From Siderastrea siderea (taxonomy: Eukaryota; Cnidaria; Anthozoa; Scleractinia; Rhizangiidae), in the NCBI GenBank assembly GCA_964030785.1, contig OZ034968.1, positions 65,697,399 through 65,761,398 on the forward strand: a DNA stretch of 64,000 nucleotides, in the 5' to 3' direction. Positions within the stretch are counted from its first letter, which is position 1, and the number at the start of each line of letters is the position of its first letter. Both the position numbers and the translations under genes were made by a program. The notes beneath the pieces are model-generated. The model was given only the letters and a program-made list of their open reading frames with translations, searched no databases and had not been told where the DNA came from. Positions 46,062-57,840 of the stretch are shown in pieces.

Positions 46062-46670
46062 ATGCTTAAACAACTTACTTTAGCGTTTGCGGCACTCGCT
46101 ACCTTTGCAAGTTCCGTAGGAGCACAGTCGATCTCTTGCCAACCTTTGACAACAACAGAACTGGAGCTCAAACTGGAATCGTGTGGTGGTTATAACAAGC
46201 GCTATCAAGCGATCACAAGCAAGGATGCTGAGAATTTCCCCGTCCTTCTCAATCAACCAGCCGCTGTGAAATTGCCTGTATATAAGCTTAAATACATTAT
46301 CAAAAAGCTGTTCCGTGGCAAGAGACAGGCCAACTCTTTCCCACAAACAAATTTCACAAGTGTCGCAAAGCGAGGCTCTCTAGACCAATCTGGATACCAT
46401 CGACTGTGCACCGAGTGGTCAGCGGTCACAACGCTCTCACCCGATTATTTCCCGCGCTATCTGAACGAAGTGATCTGTGACAAAAAGGACAACGGTTGCC
46501 TTGGTCACGAAGGAGCCTGTATCCAAGAAAGTTTAGTTGTGAACGTTTTGAAGAATACAGGTGTATGCGGAGCTGATGGAGAAGAGACCTGGCAGCTCGT
46601 GAGCCAGTCTGTTAGATCGTGTTGTAGCTGTCGGCTATATCCGGGCTCATCTTTAAGTGGATTATTGTGA
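46062..46670 (+). CDS. Secreted cystine-knot ligand, Trunk/PTTH-like
   Basis: This is a 202-residue preproprotein starting at the ATG at 46062. Residues 1-21 form a signal peptide (hydrophobic LTLAFAALATFA, cleavage after VGA). A propeptide follows to the furin-type site RGKR at 85-88. The mature part (89-202) has cysteines at 116, 139, 146, 153, 169, 187, 188 and 190. It shows the motif LSPDYFPRYLNEVICD and a late GxxxxW...CCSC ending, which together recall the Trunk/PTTH branch of cystine-knot factors. In insects these activate the Torso receptor kinase; the cnidarian receptor is not implied. IL-17-like cytokines share a similar knot and are the main alternative. An upstream acceptor and the duplicated promoter/exon-1 blocks suggest a first exon far upstream. 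Confidence 0.75.
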   Translation: MLKQLTLAFAALATFASSVGAQSISCQPLTTTELELKLESCGGYNKRYQAITSKDAENFPVLLNQPAAVKLPVYKLKYIIKKLFRGKRQANSFPQTNFTSVAKRGSLDQSGYHRLCTEWSAVTTLSPDYFPRYLNEVICDKKDNGCLGHEGACIQESLVVNVLKNTGVCGADGEETWQLVSQSVRSCCSCRLYPGSSLSGLL

Positions 46671-46682
46671 CACTGTTATGTT

Positions 46683-46834
46683 TGGGGGCAGAAATTATTT
46701 CTTCCTACATCTCATTGTTTTACTTGTAATATAGTTCTTGCATCGTTTAATTTATTTGTTATATATCGTTTAATAATACCAAGCGTGAGCCAAAGGCAAT
46801 ATTTTCAAGGCATTATCAGAACACCTCTTAGTAA
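46683..46834 (+). other. 3' flank of ligand gene, duplicated at 1781-1930
   Basis: The stretch starts 12 bases after the stop codon and matches 1781-1930 closely. An AATAAA near 46933 is a possible polyadenylation signal. The preserved copy elsewhere supports the idea that a transcription unit, not only its promoter, was duplicated. Confidence 0.5.
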
Positions 46835-47292
46835 TCGATTAAGGGAGAGGGCTCTGGGAACGAGGTTGGGTAGCACGTTCCACAGTTTTGGAAAAGCTAT
46901 CACACTGAAGCGCGGACACCAATGGTTTTCTAATAAATTAAACTGGGATGGCGCAACAAAGCACCTTAGTAGTCGCGGTGCAGATTATAGCGCCCTGGCG
47001 TCACAGCGGATAGATGGTCACAGATAGACGTCAGCCATGGAGAATTTTAAACGCTAAAAGCGAGATCCCCCAAAAAATTATGCGTTATTTCACTGGTAAC
47101 TAGTGCAGCTCACGACAATTGACGAAATGTGACAAAACTTGGCTGCTTGTTAAACAACACATTTTGCGGTCTTTGGAGACTGGGGATTTCACAGCTGGGT
47201 AAGCCAAATAGAAGACTTGTAGTAATCGAGCCTTGATGAGAAGAGAGCGTGGATGAGAGATTCAGGCAATTTCACTAGGCGATCAATATGAA
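46835..47292. other. Intergenic, nothing recognised
   Basis: There is no gene or strong repeat. An 80-codon frame across 46785-47027 overlaps the duplicated 3' flank and is not credible. Confidence 0.35.
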
Positions 47293-47679
47293 ATGATCAA
47301 ATGCAAAAAAACCTACATTTTACTCTACTCTACTTTCAAAGCAGATGTAACTACCTCTAACTCACTAGACCTTATTACAAACCAGAAAAATCGGCGGGCA
47401 GTAGCAAAACTTAAATCAGGTAATCATAACTTAAGAATTGAAACTGGAAGACATTCCACCCCTAAACTCCCTGAGCATCTGAGAATTTGTCAATACTGCA
47501 GCTCAAATGAAGTTGAAAATGAAGTACACTGTCTCTTATCTTGCAATAGATATGATACAATTACAAAATCTTTAATGGACGATATTATTAGTAAATATTC
47601 CGATTTCTATTCTTTAAATGCCCATCACAAAATTGTATTTCTCTTTGATATCATTGATGCTTTCATTTGTAAAGAATAA
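47293..47679 (+). pseudogene. LINE C-terminal fragment 1
   Basis: 128 codons read YSTFKADVTTSNSLDL, then RRAVAKLKSGNHNLRIETGR and CQYCSSNEVENEVHCLLSC. A basic LRI-like helix followed by a CCHC zinc motif (C-X2-C-X9-H-X4-C) is the usual C-terminus of cnidarian non-LTR retrotransposon polyproteins, downstream of reverse transcriptase. No reverse transcriptase remains, so this is a 5'-truncated copy. It lies in the same orientation as the next fragment. Confidence 0.65.
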
Positions 47680-48195
47680 GGTTGCTTCATTTACGAAGCT
47701 TTTGCATTAAGAAATGAATCAATAGATACGGGAATTGTACATTAATCAATTTCGCTATATCACTTTTGTACTTTTTTCTTTTTCCGTCTTTCTTTTTTCT
47801 CTTTTCTATGTGCAATAGCATTTGCAATTGGGAATGCATCGATGAATTGGGTTGGGGGGGGGAGGGTCGGGGCTTATTTGGTCTCCCCGGGAAGGTACCT
47901 ATGGATGGGGTACGGTGTTTAGGGTCTTCTGTCTGAACTGGCATACAGCTTCTCAGATTATTGTATAGAAAGGGAATCTTTCTGGAATTGGTTCGAGTGT
48001 AGTTTTAACTGTTTTACAAAAACATGTAGTTAACATCGGCCGCGGTGTAAGCCGGGCAAAATTACATTTGATGGACGCCATCCTGTGGCTATACGTTAAA
48101 CGGGGTCACAGATTGAGCCATTGTGCCTTAAATAGGTTAGGAAATTCTCTATGATGAGAACAGGGTTTACGAAGCTTACAAAAGTATATTTCACA

Positions 48196-48556
48196 CTGGC
48201 AACATACTATTCGAAACTCTAAGAAATTAGAATTCTATAACACTTTTAAGGACGAATATACGCCTTCCTGCTATTTAGATCTTACAAGAAAACTAAATAA
48301 CAGGAAAGAATTAGTGAAACTTAGAATAGGTAATCATAAATTATTGATCGAAACTGGCAGATATGATCAAATCCCAAGGGATAATAGACTCTGCCCTACG
48401 TGTAAATCAAACCAAATTGAAGATGAAATTCATTTACTTTTCCATTGTACTAAATACTGTAGTTTTAGAGATGAATTTTACAAAAAAATAGAGAACCAAA
48501 TACCCAACATAGCACAATTACCTCCTATGCAAGCCACCAAAAAATTAATGAATTAA
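48196..48556 (+). pseudogene. LINE C-terminal fragment 2
   Basis: The frame reads NSKKLEFYNTFKDEYTP, then NRKELVKLRIGNHKLLIETG and CPTCKSNQIEDEIHLLFHC, the same basic helix plus CCHC zinc motif as the fragment at 47293. It is open to a stop at 48556, exactly where R1 copy D begins. The LINE piece may have inserted at the R1 edge or been cut by it. 5'-truncated and inactive. Confidence 0.65.
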
Positions 48557-49537
48557 TTCAACGCATTCAAACTGGAAACCTGTTCCCTCCCTGAAACAAA
48601 CGTTTTGGTCATGCAATCGTTCATTCTAACTAATTAGCTTTTCATTAAATCCCAAGTGTGACTATTACATTAAAACAAAAGCTACTTAGAAGCGCATTTC
48701 ATGATAATTTTAATTTTTGAGTCCGCGAAAGAAATCCTGAAATGCGACCATTCAAATAGTGGAGGGATGTACAAAATGTTGTAAAATTCTAACACCATAA
48801 ATGAACCAGGACTGCTGAAATCCTCACAACAGTGAATCATGTACGTACATCTAGTTTTATGTCCTTTTAGCAATCGTACTTGCCCTTACACACAGACGCA
48901 TTTTCAAAAGATCATCGATTCTTATCAATTGTCTAAAAAAGCGCTTAAGAAAACAGTCAAGTTTTTTTTTGCTGTATCGACATGAGATCGGAAAATTTAC
49001 TGTGCTAAGTTAGTACAAAAAGCGTTTTCAAAAAGTTTCAAGAAAACCGTCAATCGTCAATAGCTTAGCACAGGTGCTCAACTGGAACTAAACACCTTGC
49101 AATAAAAATAGAAATTTACAGGTAAAGACAAAAACGGAAGATCGTCATCGCTACGTGTCCCGCCAGTCCAACATACCATTCCTTCCGTGAAACAAGCGAT
49201 TGCTTCAAACTGCTCTCATAACACGACACTAAATAATATTAAAAAAAAACAAAAACAAAAAAAAGTTTTAAAAAGCCTTATTACCAAAGTTACCTCCATT
49301 CCAACTAGAATGCAAATTAAAAAATTAAGTCGTAGAGAAAGAAAAAAAATTGTTTAAAACTGATCTAATTTCATGTTTCCTTCCACCGCTAACATAACCA
49401 CCTGCTGGCAATTGTTTTTCTGACAGTTACACAAAAATGCACTGTAATGAAACTACAAAGTTATCCGACTTGCGTTAAAACGCCCATTCCACTGAGATAT
49501 TTACAGCTTATGACATAATTTCCGCTACTTGCCAGAA

Positions 49538-49545
49538 TATAAAAT
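49538..49545 (+). promoter_or_regulatory. TATA box of R1 copy D
   Basis: TATAAAAT in a CCAGAATATAAAATAGGGG context matches the copy B/C box at 33300. It lies about 80 bases before the exon-1 ATG. Confidence 0.6.
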
Positions 49546-49624
49546 AGGGGTAAAAAATTGACTTGGATAAGATCATTTAGGACGAACGCCGACGACAGCT
49601 GTCTACAATCATCCTGAGAAGAAC

Positions 49625-49637
49625 ATGGAATCTAAAG
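49625..49637 (+). CDS. Predicted coding first exon (MESK) of a ligand-family member
   Basis: ATG GAA TCT AAA G is followed directly by the strong donor GTAAGT (GT at 49638-49639). Spliced to an exon like the one starting at 46060 it would give M-E-S-K-E-M-L-K, that is, four residues plus a junction glutamate before the signal peptide, in frame. No downstream partner exon is visible between here and the 8-kb transposon at 50437, so the rest of this member lies beyond later insertions, or is lost. Confidence 0.45.
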
Positions 49638-50170
49638 GTAAGTTTTTGCTGACAAAAAGTCATTTTGATATTTAGGGATGGGGAAAAATGTAAAAAAGGA
49701 ACGCAAACAACGTGGCATGTATGTAACAAGTTTCATTTACGTTGAAGCGCTAAGGATTTGGCCATTGTACTTTCACTGCATCATTTTTCTTTTTCTTTTT
49801 TTTTTTTGAGAGGTATAGCTGATCGTCTCGGATAACCTATCATTTTAAAGCGAAAAAAGATTTAATTTTGCCCACAGACTTCGCCCATTTTTTAACGCTT
49901 TGGTTCGAGAAATAAGAACTACATAGAGTATTAACGCGATTAATTTTTTTAATCCTGTCCAGTTCTTGTCATCTGCCAGTTGACGTATTCAGTTTTCGCA
50001 GTGTGAAATTACAACTTTCTTATTTTTAACGGAAAGGCGTCTCAGTTCTAAACAAATCTTACATCTGCCGTTGCGAAGTTTCCTCGTAAAAAAGACAGGG
50101 AAATTTTCTGAATATTTTAATCTTCCAAAATTAAAATTTCTGCAATACCATGCAGTATCACAATGTTTGC

Positions 50171-50436
50171 TTTTCTAAACGGCCGCACTGAACACCAGAC
50201 AAAACACGTAACAGTTGATGTTAAGTAACAGGCCGATGTTAAATGCCCGTTTAATGAATTAAGAAATGTTAACTATGCAACCAGTTCCACCTCTCCCGCT
50301 ACTCTTCCTGAAATGCCGAATGCCTAGGAATGTTCCTACCTACTACTGATCTACACATTGCAGCGTACCCAGAGCATGTGTGCTTCGTTGTTCGAATTAA
50401 TTCTTAATTTAATTAATTTAAAGACAGACTCACTAA
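50171..50436. other. Intergenic or intron, nothing recognised
   Basis: There is no gene. The segment ends in CACTAA, the last three bases of which are the target duplication of the following element. Confidence 0.4.
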
Positions 50437-50831
50437 GGGACCGTTCATTTTTTACGAGGTAGCAGGGGCTGGTGGGATTTCGGGGGGGGGGGTCACGTAA
50501 AAAAAATGGCCTTAAAGGGGGGGCCATCTAAAAAAAATAAGGGAAAAGGGGGGTCATGTGAAGTATTTTTGTAATACTTAAAGATGGGATGTGTTGTACT
50601 ATTTTTAAAAAATATATTCCCACCGAAATACACAAATTAGATTCAAAAATCTATGCTCTGCTTTTAATAACGTTTCCACGGCTACAGACTACAATTTTAA
50701 AGCTAGGGAACTTTAATAAACTAACAAAGTTTTCTTTCTATTTAGTTACTTAATTTTCATTTCTGTATTTTTAGTGGTAGCTCGGCCAGAATAGCCTAAG
50801 CTACCTGCAAGCTGCTATAAAGGCCTGTAAA

Positions 50832-51876
50832 CTATTTTGAATGAATAAAGTTACTGTTACTATTGAACATTGCTTCTCTCTGCTCATCTTGTTCAAGCTC
50901 TTCCTCGTCACTTGTGCTGCTAGCGCTGTGGGAGTCGCTTTCGTTCCTTTCAGGCAGAGCATACTCTTCAGGATACAGGAAGCAGTACACATCATCTCTA
51001 ACGTCAGGCTTGAGGTTTGTGATTATTCTGCTTCCTGTCGCATTGCTGAAGTGGTTTGATTGTAACATCTGTGCAATATATGGTGCATCTCGTCTATTTA
51101 ATAATTCTGCAATATCTTCGACGTTGATGCACTCTTTAGGGATGGCTAGGGAAGGAGGATACACAAGACGTTCTGCAAGATCATTGCCTAGCGGGTTTCC
51201 AATACAGATGCCATACACTCGTTGGACGTTGTTTGCATCCCGCTTCCTTCTTCGTTTCACTTGATTTTCTTCGGTTTTCTTTCTTTCTTCGCCTCTTGCT
51301 TATATGCTCTTTATGTATGCCCTTATATATAGTGTGGAAACTTTTCTTGTTTTCTTCTAGCATTTCCATATCCTGCTTGACCTTCAGCAGCTTAGCCTCA
51401 ATGCACTTGATCTGCTCCACAATAAAATCGTGAGCAAATTCTTCTCCTTGCTTCAAGGTAAGCCCATTAGGCTGGAAGAGTGTGGAATCATGTTCTTTCA
51501 AATGTTTCACCATGCCATTCAACTTGTCAATCATGCTTCTGTGCTCTTTGATGAAGAGGTTAAATCTTCCATCACTGGGCTTCAAATGATATCCTGGTTT
51601 GGAAAACTCACTTACTCTTTTCGAACACCCATCCGCACTTAGAAAGGTAACCTCTTTTGATTGTAAAACATCGTATCGACGGGATCGTTTAGTGGTGAAC
51701 CTATTCTTAAACGACTCGTCACTTTCGCCATTCTTTCGCATTTTGGAATGCGCCTCTTTTAAAATGTTCATGTAATATTGCGCTCTCTTTCCATCTGGAT
51801 TTACAATAAAGTCAATACTTGTTTTCCGAAGTCCCTTTGAGATGTCCGCATCTTCAGCAGGGGAGGAACTAGTAAC
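50832..51876 (-). pseudogene. Unrecognised two-part gene, minus strand, one frameshift
   Basis: The minus-strand exon opens after TTTTCTGGTAG (acceptor) with VTSSSPAEDADISKGL and TSIDFIVNPDGKRAQYYM. It continues through a long helical, probably coiled-coil part (KCIEAKLLKVKQDMEMLEE) and a basic RRRKKENRRK cluster. Near 51200-51290 the frame shifts, and the second part reads NVQRVYGICIGNPLGNDLAE, RIITNLKPDVRDDVYCFLYP and a Ser/Asp/Glu-rich tail ending at 50832. About 345 codons in all. I do not recognise the family. Its place inside the transposon suggests an accessory or captured gene. Confidence 0.45.
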
Positions 51877-53099
51877 CTACCAGAAAAGAAAGACAACGTT
51901 TTATATAGATGTTATTGATGGCACTGTGTTGTAGTCGCTTATTAAATGCTGTATTCGTTTGGTCGAATGCAGTTCAAATGTAGTTAATTCGCAGGATTTC
52001 AAAACGGAATCCGGAATAAGACAAATAATATCAATAGATGTCACAACACAACATACCTGGTACAGTTCCACAACGCTGGAACGAAAAAAGAGTCTGTCCC
52101 TGGTAACAACTACTTTTCCAAGATTGAGAAGTTCATAACTGAACATTACGAGGAAGGAGAGAACTACAGGGAGTTTTTTAAAGTTTTCTTGTAGAGAAAA
52201 GGTAGGAGCCAATTGTTCTTGTTGTAAAGAATGGACTGGACCACTCATAGAAAGATGTCCGAAGCCTTTTCCTGACCATTCCTGTCTTCCCGAGTACCAT
52301 TACCTACCGTACAACAACACTCCAAGGGAGGGCCGTAATCCAGACAATTGGCAGCCCAGAGTTCAGTTGAAGAAGGAGCGTAGCAGTGGCAGGCTAGTTT
52401 TGTCAGATTCAGAAAGTGTAGCAGCATTTTCTGACAAGTTTATTGTTAAGCCAAAGTTTGCTGTTGAACACCTTAAGCATCTTGAGGGTGTAGATTTCAA
52501 AAAGAAGAAGAGGGCAGAGGAGAGGACCAAGGAAAGCCAGAGGGCGAGGGAGAAAAATTATGAGGATTATGCTTCGAAAGATTTTATGCAAAAATCCGAC
52601 AAAATTACAAAAGCTTCGGGTGCCAGAGCTTAACAAATACCTCAGGCACCATATGCATAGACTAGGCAAGCATCTGAAGAGCACCAAACATGACAAGGTT
52701 AAGGTAATTGCCAGACACTGGCTTCTCCAAATCAATCCTGAAAGAACTGATCTGCTACAAACAAGATTGAGAGAAAAAGACAGCTGAAAATGAATCTTTG
52801 CTAGACATTGATAACGATGATAGTGATGAAGACAGCAAGGGAGACTTTTGTCTGCGCAGGCGCGAAAAAGTTTTCAAATTTTTTTTGTTTTGGGGATTTT
52901 CGATGAGCACGCGGTTTTCGGCGAGGTTGAATTTGCCAACGTAAACTTTAAACGAAAAGCATTTATAAATACGTTGTCGACATGCCAAGTGGAGCATTTT
53001 GCCATAAAAAGGAACTCAATATGGAGACAGATAAGCTTGTTTGACATCGCTTGTGGTAATTTTGCTGCCGATGAAGACCTTTTCAGGTAGACGTGTTGA

Positions 53100-54920
53100 C
53101 CGTAAGATGGCGGATTGTCAGCAATTCTTTACATGGCGGGGCCGGTTTCAATGAACTTACCTGCCTTCCTAGGCTGTACTTCACGTCATATTCAACGCCT
53201 GCTGAAAGGACTATGTCTATTGTGGTAAGTAAATCGCATATCTGGCTCCTTGAGTTTGTATTTAGGTTTTTTGTTTGCTTCATCTTGCGGTTTTGAAGAA
53301 ACCATGTTGTTGTCATCCTCAATTTCACGGTGTCGTTCAACAAGGGCATCTCACCTTTTCAGTTTTCATCATTTCGTCATAAAAATCGAATACAACATTG
53401 AAATGAACTTGTTTTACCGTTTTCTGGGTTCACTTAGCGTACTACTTAAACACTTTTTATTATCAGGCGAAGTGAATATTTTGATCGATAAATTTAGATT
53501 TTCTGTGACCTGAAATTAAAATTTGTCATCAAACCTCCGAGACTTTTGTTTCCCTTCGTGATATGGGAATTCCCATCATTGAGGGATGGGTCAACTCATT
53601 TACTAGCTGTTGGCAGATTTTGGTGTATATTGACGGTGTACCCCCAATACCCTATTGCCGAACGAAGCTCCGCGGGTCGAGCTTCATTTTCAAAAATATT
53701 GGTTATATGATATCACACATTTTAGTCCTTCTACACCTCACAAATTACAACAAACCACTAATGTAAAGTGTTCACCAAGTAGTACTAAGTTCAAATTTAC
53801 TTTGTGCCCAATGTCAATTTTGTGGACCTTTCAATTATTATTTTTTGGCATTTGTTGTCATGACGGTGGTTCGCAAGTGAAATTAAATTGTGCGTAAAAA
53901 TCGGGTTGCCACTGTATTTTTTATCATAGCCAAAAAACTAATTCGTGATATGGGGATCGGCTTGGTGAGATGAGTTTCAAGGACTACCCTAATAGTTTGG
54001 TGACGTCAAACTAAATTTAAATGATGTACTGGTTGGTCAAAATAAAGGCCAAAGTCGGTTGACATATTTGTGTCTTTTGAATGGCGTGACACAGTGCTTC
54101 ACTCGATTTTGTCACACAAACGTATGCATGTTTCTTTGCAATATTCAGTTTTTACTATCCTGCTAAATGAGGTACTTAACAGTTTTTTGTACATTAATGA
54201 GAGTGAATATACGAAATAGTCATATATGTGAACTGCAGAAGAAATATGAAACAGTGATATTTTGGTTGATATCACTGTTGCTGCTTAAGTTGATATCTCA
54301 GTGATTATTATTACTGACGTTAACTTTTGACATAAATTTTATTTTTCCCACACAGATCTTGACAGCTCGCTTGAAAAACGGTATGGCACAGGCCCTCACA
54401 TTAATAGGAAAGTATCGTTGTGGCAGGTCCTTGAATACTTGAATGACTACTTTTTTGTCCTTCTTACAAATTCATAGACACAGAACTTTCATCAGCAGAT
54501 TTTGCATCCTTATTAAACTTTTAAGTTTTCCTTTGCCTATCAAAACCTTTGAATAGTTGCCCAGACAGTAACATCACCTGGCATTGTGTGTACAACCAGT
54601 GTGCTGGAAACAGAAATGTACATAAATTGTAGCTAATGGTTCTCTGGGCTTTATTTAATTCCCACTTGCTTTTATTACTTAAATGTACACATTACTAAAA
54701 TTTACTAGTCCCTTATTAAAGATAATGCATCACAAGGACTTTGTGGATGTTTTTTGGTCAAAACTCTGCTAAAATTATTGATAGGTAACTTAACCTATGT
54801 CAACAACATTATCTTAAGCCTTTGTGCAGACATCTCCCTTGCTTCAAAGGAAGCAAGGGAAATAGGAACCATCTGTGTGCAGGTTACATAATTATCTTTA
54901 AACATCTAGAGGAAGGTATA
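53100..54920. other. Interior of 5.1-kb insertion, no gene
   Basis: This is AT-rich sequence with short open frames only (up to 88 codons) and no domain. I see no RNA gene or repeat of note. Confidence 0.35.
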
Positions 54921-55114
54921 AACTCAGGGGCGGATCCAGGAATTTCTGAAAAGGGGGGTTGTACACTATTGTAGTAACCTTTAACGCCAATGGTGTGGAA
55001 GGCGACACACCATTGGCCACCATTTAGGAGGAATCAAACAAAATAACAAAAAAAAAATGATGCTCAAAGGGGGGGTTGCAACCCCCTCAACCCCTCCCCT
55101 GGATCCCCCTCTGA
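54921..55114. mobile_element. Small MITE with GGATCC-containing ends
   Basis: CAGGGGCGGATCCAGG at the left end is complementary, with two changes, to CCTGGATCCCCCTCTG at the right end. GGGGGGTTG blocks pair inside. AAACT on both sides may be part of the target duplication. It is non-coding. Confidence 0.55.
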
Positions 55115-57840
55115 AACTCAGTTTTTGAGAGAAAACACTATGGCCATTCAATAATTCATCGTGAAGAAAATCACAGCAGGGGATTGCAAATCTGAGAAAT
55201 GGGCGATGGTAAATTGAAAAGTTATGATAAGCAGGCAAAAGTTTTGCCTTCCTGCTGTTGTTCTTCATTATCATAACAGACTTCAATGCAAGAGCAAGTA
55301 CTGTTTATCAATAAAGTAAGTTGAACTTCAATGGAAATGTGTAATGTTTGTCGCATTGGAAGATAATTTATTTGTGTTTGAAACGGGAAGAAAGACAAAT
55401 TCATGTACAAGAGGGAGGTACATATGTATAAAATCGCATCTGCCTCAAAAACCACTTTTTGGGTTAAAAATATTTCTGACATTAAAAAATGAAACACATA
55501 GCTAAGGCAAAAATAAGAAGTTGATATGACAAAGGAATTAAAATGATTTTTGCAAAGATATTGTACCCAGACTTTTTTGCAGCTGCCATGGTCTTCCATT
55601 TAGTTAAACTCTCAATCTGCTAAAATGAAAACCTAGAGCAAGTGAGACCAGTTGGGAGTGGGTTGGGGGAATAAAGTTTTATGGACCAAAAATTGATTTG
55701 GACCCCTCAGAGGTCTATTTGTTTTGGATGATTATGAAATAAAGAAAGTTCATTTCTCCTTTTAACATAACTATAAACTCATGAGGATAACAACCATAGT
55801 TATTTGCAGACTCTTTTTTCAGGTGTCCCTTTTCTTTTACATCCACCTCTCCCCTAAAAAAAATCCACTTGCCCATACCCTATAAAAAAGTGAACAGTCC
55901 CTTTATTGATTGAAATTAAAGAATGAATGGATAACTTTATTTAACCACGATCAACTCATCAGGACTTAAAAACACTATTTCTGTACAAGAACTGCTATAA
56001 TACATTAACATTATGACAAAACCAAATTAGACTATGAGCCTACTTTACATAAGTTCCATGCAGAGAGATCTTCAGAAGAATTACTTGCAGCCAGCCCTGA
56101 AGGCCCCAAGAGAGTTGAATTTCACCTGTCGCAGCTCAACATGAAGGCTATTCCAAAGAAATGCCCTAGAGTAACAAACTATTTTTCGTAAGGTTTGTAC
56201 GGGGTAGAGGAATAGCGAGTTTGCCATTTTAAAGAGTAACTGGAGACATTTTAAAATGAAAAGTTGCAAAATCAGCTGTCACCAAGGGAAATATCTTTAA
56301 AAAAAAAAGTTGCACCTGCATTTGCAAGCAATATCCTGAGGCCATTTTTTGAACAAGGTTAAAAGACAATGTTATCAAACACTGGGTAAAACATGAATGC
56401 AGCTTTCCATAGAAAGGTTTATCATAATAGGAAATTATAAGTTAAAGTCAAGAGCTGCAATTTTTTTACTCATTGTACTTTGTGGAGTCAGCTTTTTGAA
56501 AACTTAATGACAGGACAACAACTATGTGAAAATCCTTTGGTCCACAAATGTTTTCTAAAAATAATAACCAGCCTCAATGTAAGCTCGTGAACTTATATTC
56601 AAGGTTACTGGGTGCTGGACTTCTTTAAAATCTCCTGAAAGAAAAGGTTTCAAAACAAAAGAACTGTCAGGGGCTGGTATGACTGATGGAAAGCTATAAA
56701 AGGTGGTAACTGTGTACAGTACATCTCCTAAGGCTTTCTGTTGCAATTAAGATTAGACTCCTTTATTTAAAATTCAAAAGGGCAGCCCTTTCAAAAGTCA
56801 AAGCATCTGCCATCAATGGGAGCCCTGACTTAAATTACACAACATAACCGCTCTTCGGTCACAAAACTAAGATAGTTAAATACAGGAAGGTATTAAAAAA
56901 AAGGCAAAAAGTGATGGGAAGCACACTTTACTAGTAACAAACACAACTGAAGTCATACAAAACTGAGTTACTTTCAACATGGAATCCTTTGGTGTAAATA
57001 TGGCAACAAAATGGCCACTAAATAATGAGACAAAACTTGCTTTACAAATTGAATAACCAAAAAGTCAATGTTTGTAAACAGTTAACATTGACTTCATGTC
57101 ATTAACATTCTTCAAGCAGAACGTTTTTGCATCTATATTCTCACAACTTATGGCCCTTTGTGTCTTAACAAAAACTTTAACAGTCCATCGGATGGTTACA
57201 AGTTGGCAAAACTGCTAATCTAAGATCAAACGAAAAACTGAGCGAGAATTGCTGCAATTTAAATTTTATCAGCTACTGAAAGTATGAACTTAAATGATAT
57301 TGTACTTTAAGTTATTTCAGCTGAGATAATTCACGTTTGCCTACATGGTTAGCCAACCAGTGATTAATGGTAGGTCTTCTAAAGTGTTTTATGGTTTTTA
57401 CACCTCTTTCACTCTGAGATTATTTGACCGCTGAGTGACCGCCACGGCCCTTTTAAACATCGAAGGGAAGCTCACTGATCGACTGTTATGTAGCAAAAGC
57501 TAACAAAAAGTTGCAAGCAGACTGTTTTAAAATTGTGAGTAGGATAGCTTACCTGCTTTGGTGAAAACGGCAACAGGCTAAACGCTTACTGTCCTCCCAA
57601 AACTTTGAATCCTTCCTAATTTCCTCACTTCATGGAACATATTTTCTTGCGGTGCGAAGAAAAATTCTCCCGCTCACAAATGCAAAAGCCCGAGCAAAAC
57701 ACTCGTTTTTCCGCGTTAAAATACTTTTTCCAAATTTCCTTCCGCTGCTGAGGAGTTAGGAAAACGCCTGGATTTGTTATATGTGCAAAAAAGGTAAGAA
57801 TAAGTGATCAAGTGATGAAACCTACATCTTTACCGCAGAC
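55115..57840. other. Interior of 5.1-kb insertion, relic transposon end, no gene
   Basis: A stretch at 55860-55907 (CCACTTGCCCATACCC, then AAGTGAACAGTCCCT) resembles the right end of the TAA-flanked element (TGAACGGTCCCT). It may be a relic of a related element whose partner end I cannot find. Open frames of 60-125 codons on the minus strand show no recognisable domain. Confidence 0.35.

Larger units (their letters stand above)
48557..50170 (+). repeat. R1 repeat, copy D, with promoter and exon 1
   Basis: Copy D starts inside R1 (matching copy A from about 830) and runs through ATCATCGATTCTTATCAA, the AGCACAGGTGCTC block, CATACCATTCCTTCCGTGA, a TATA box, a coding first exon and intron sequence shared with 33400-33960. 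It fades out near 50170. Confidence 0.75.

Noticed and set aside
46062..46670. IL-17-type cytokine as the primary call
   Set aside because: Cysteine count and processing would allow it, but the DYFPRYL...CCSC pattern fits Trunk/PTTH-like knots better. It is kept as the alternative.
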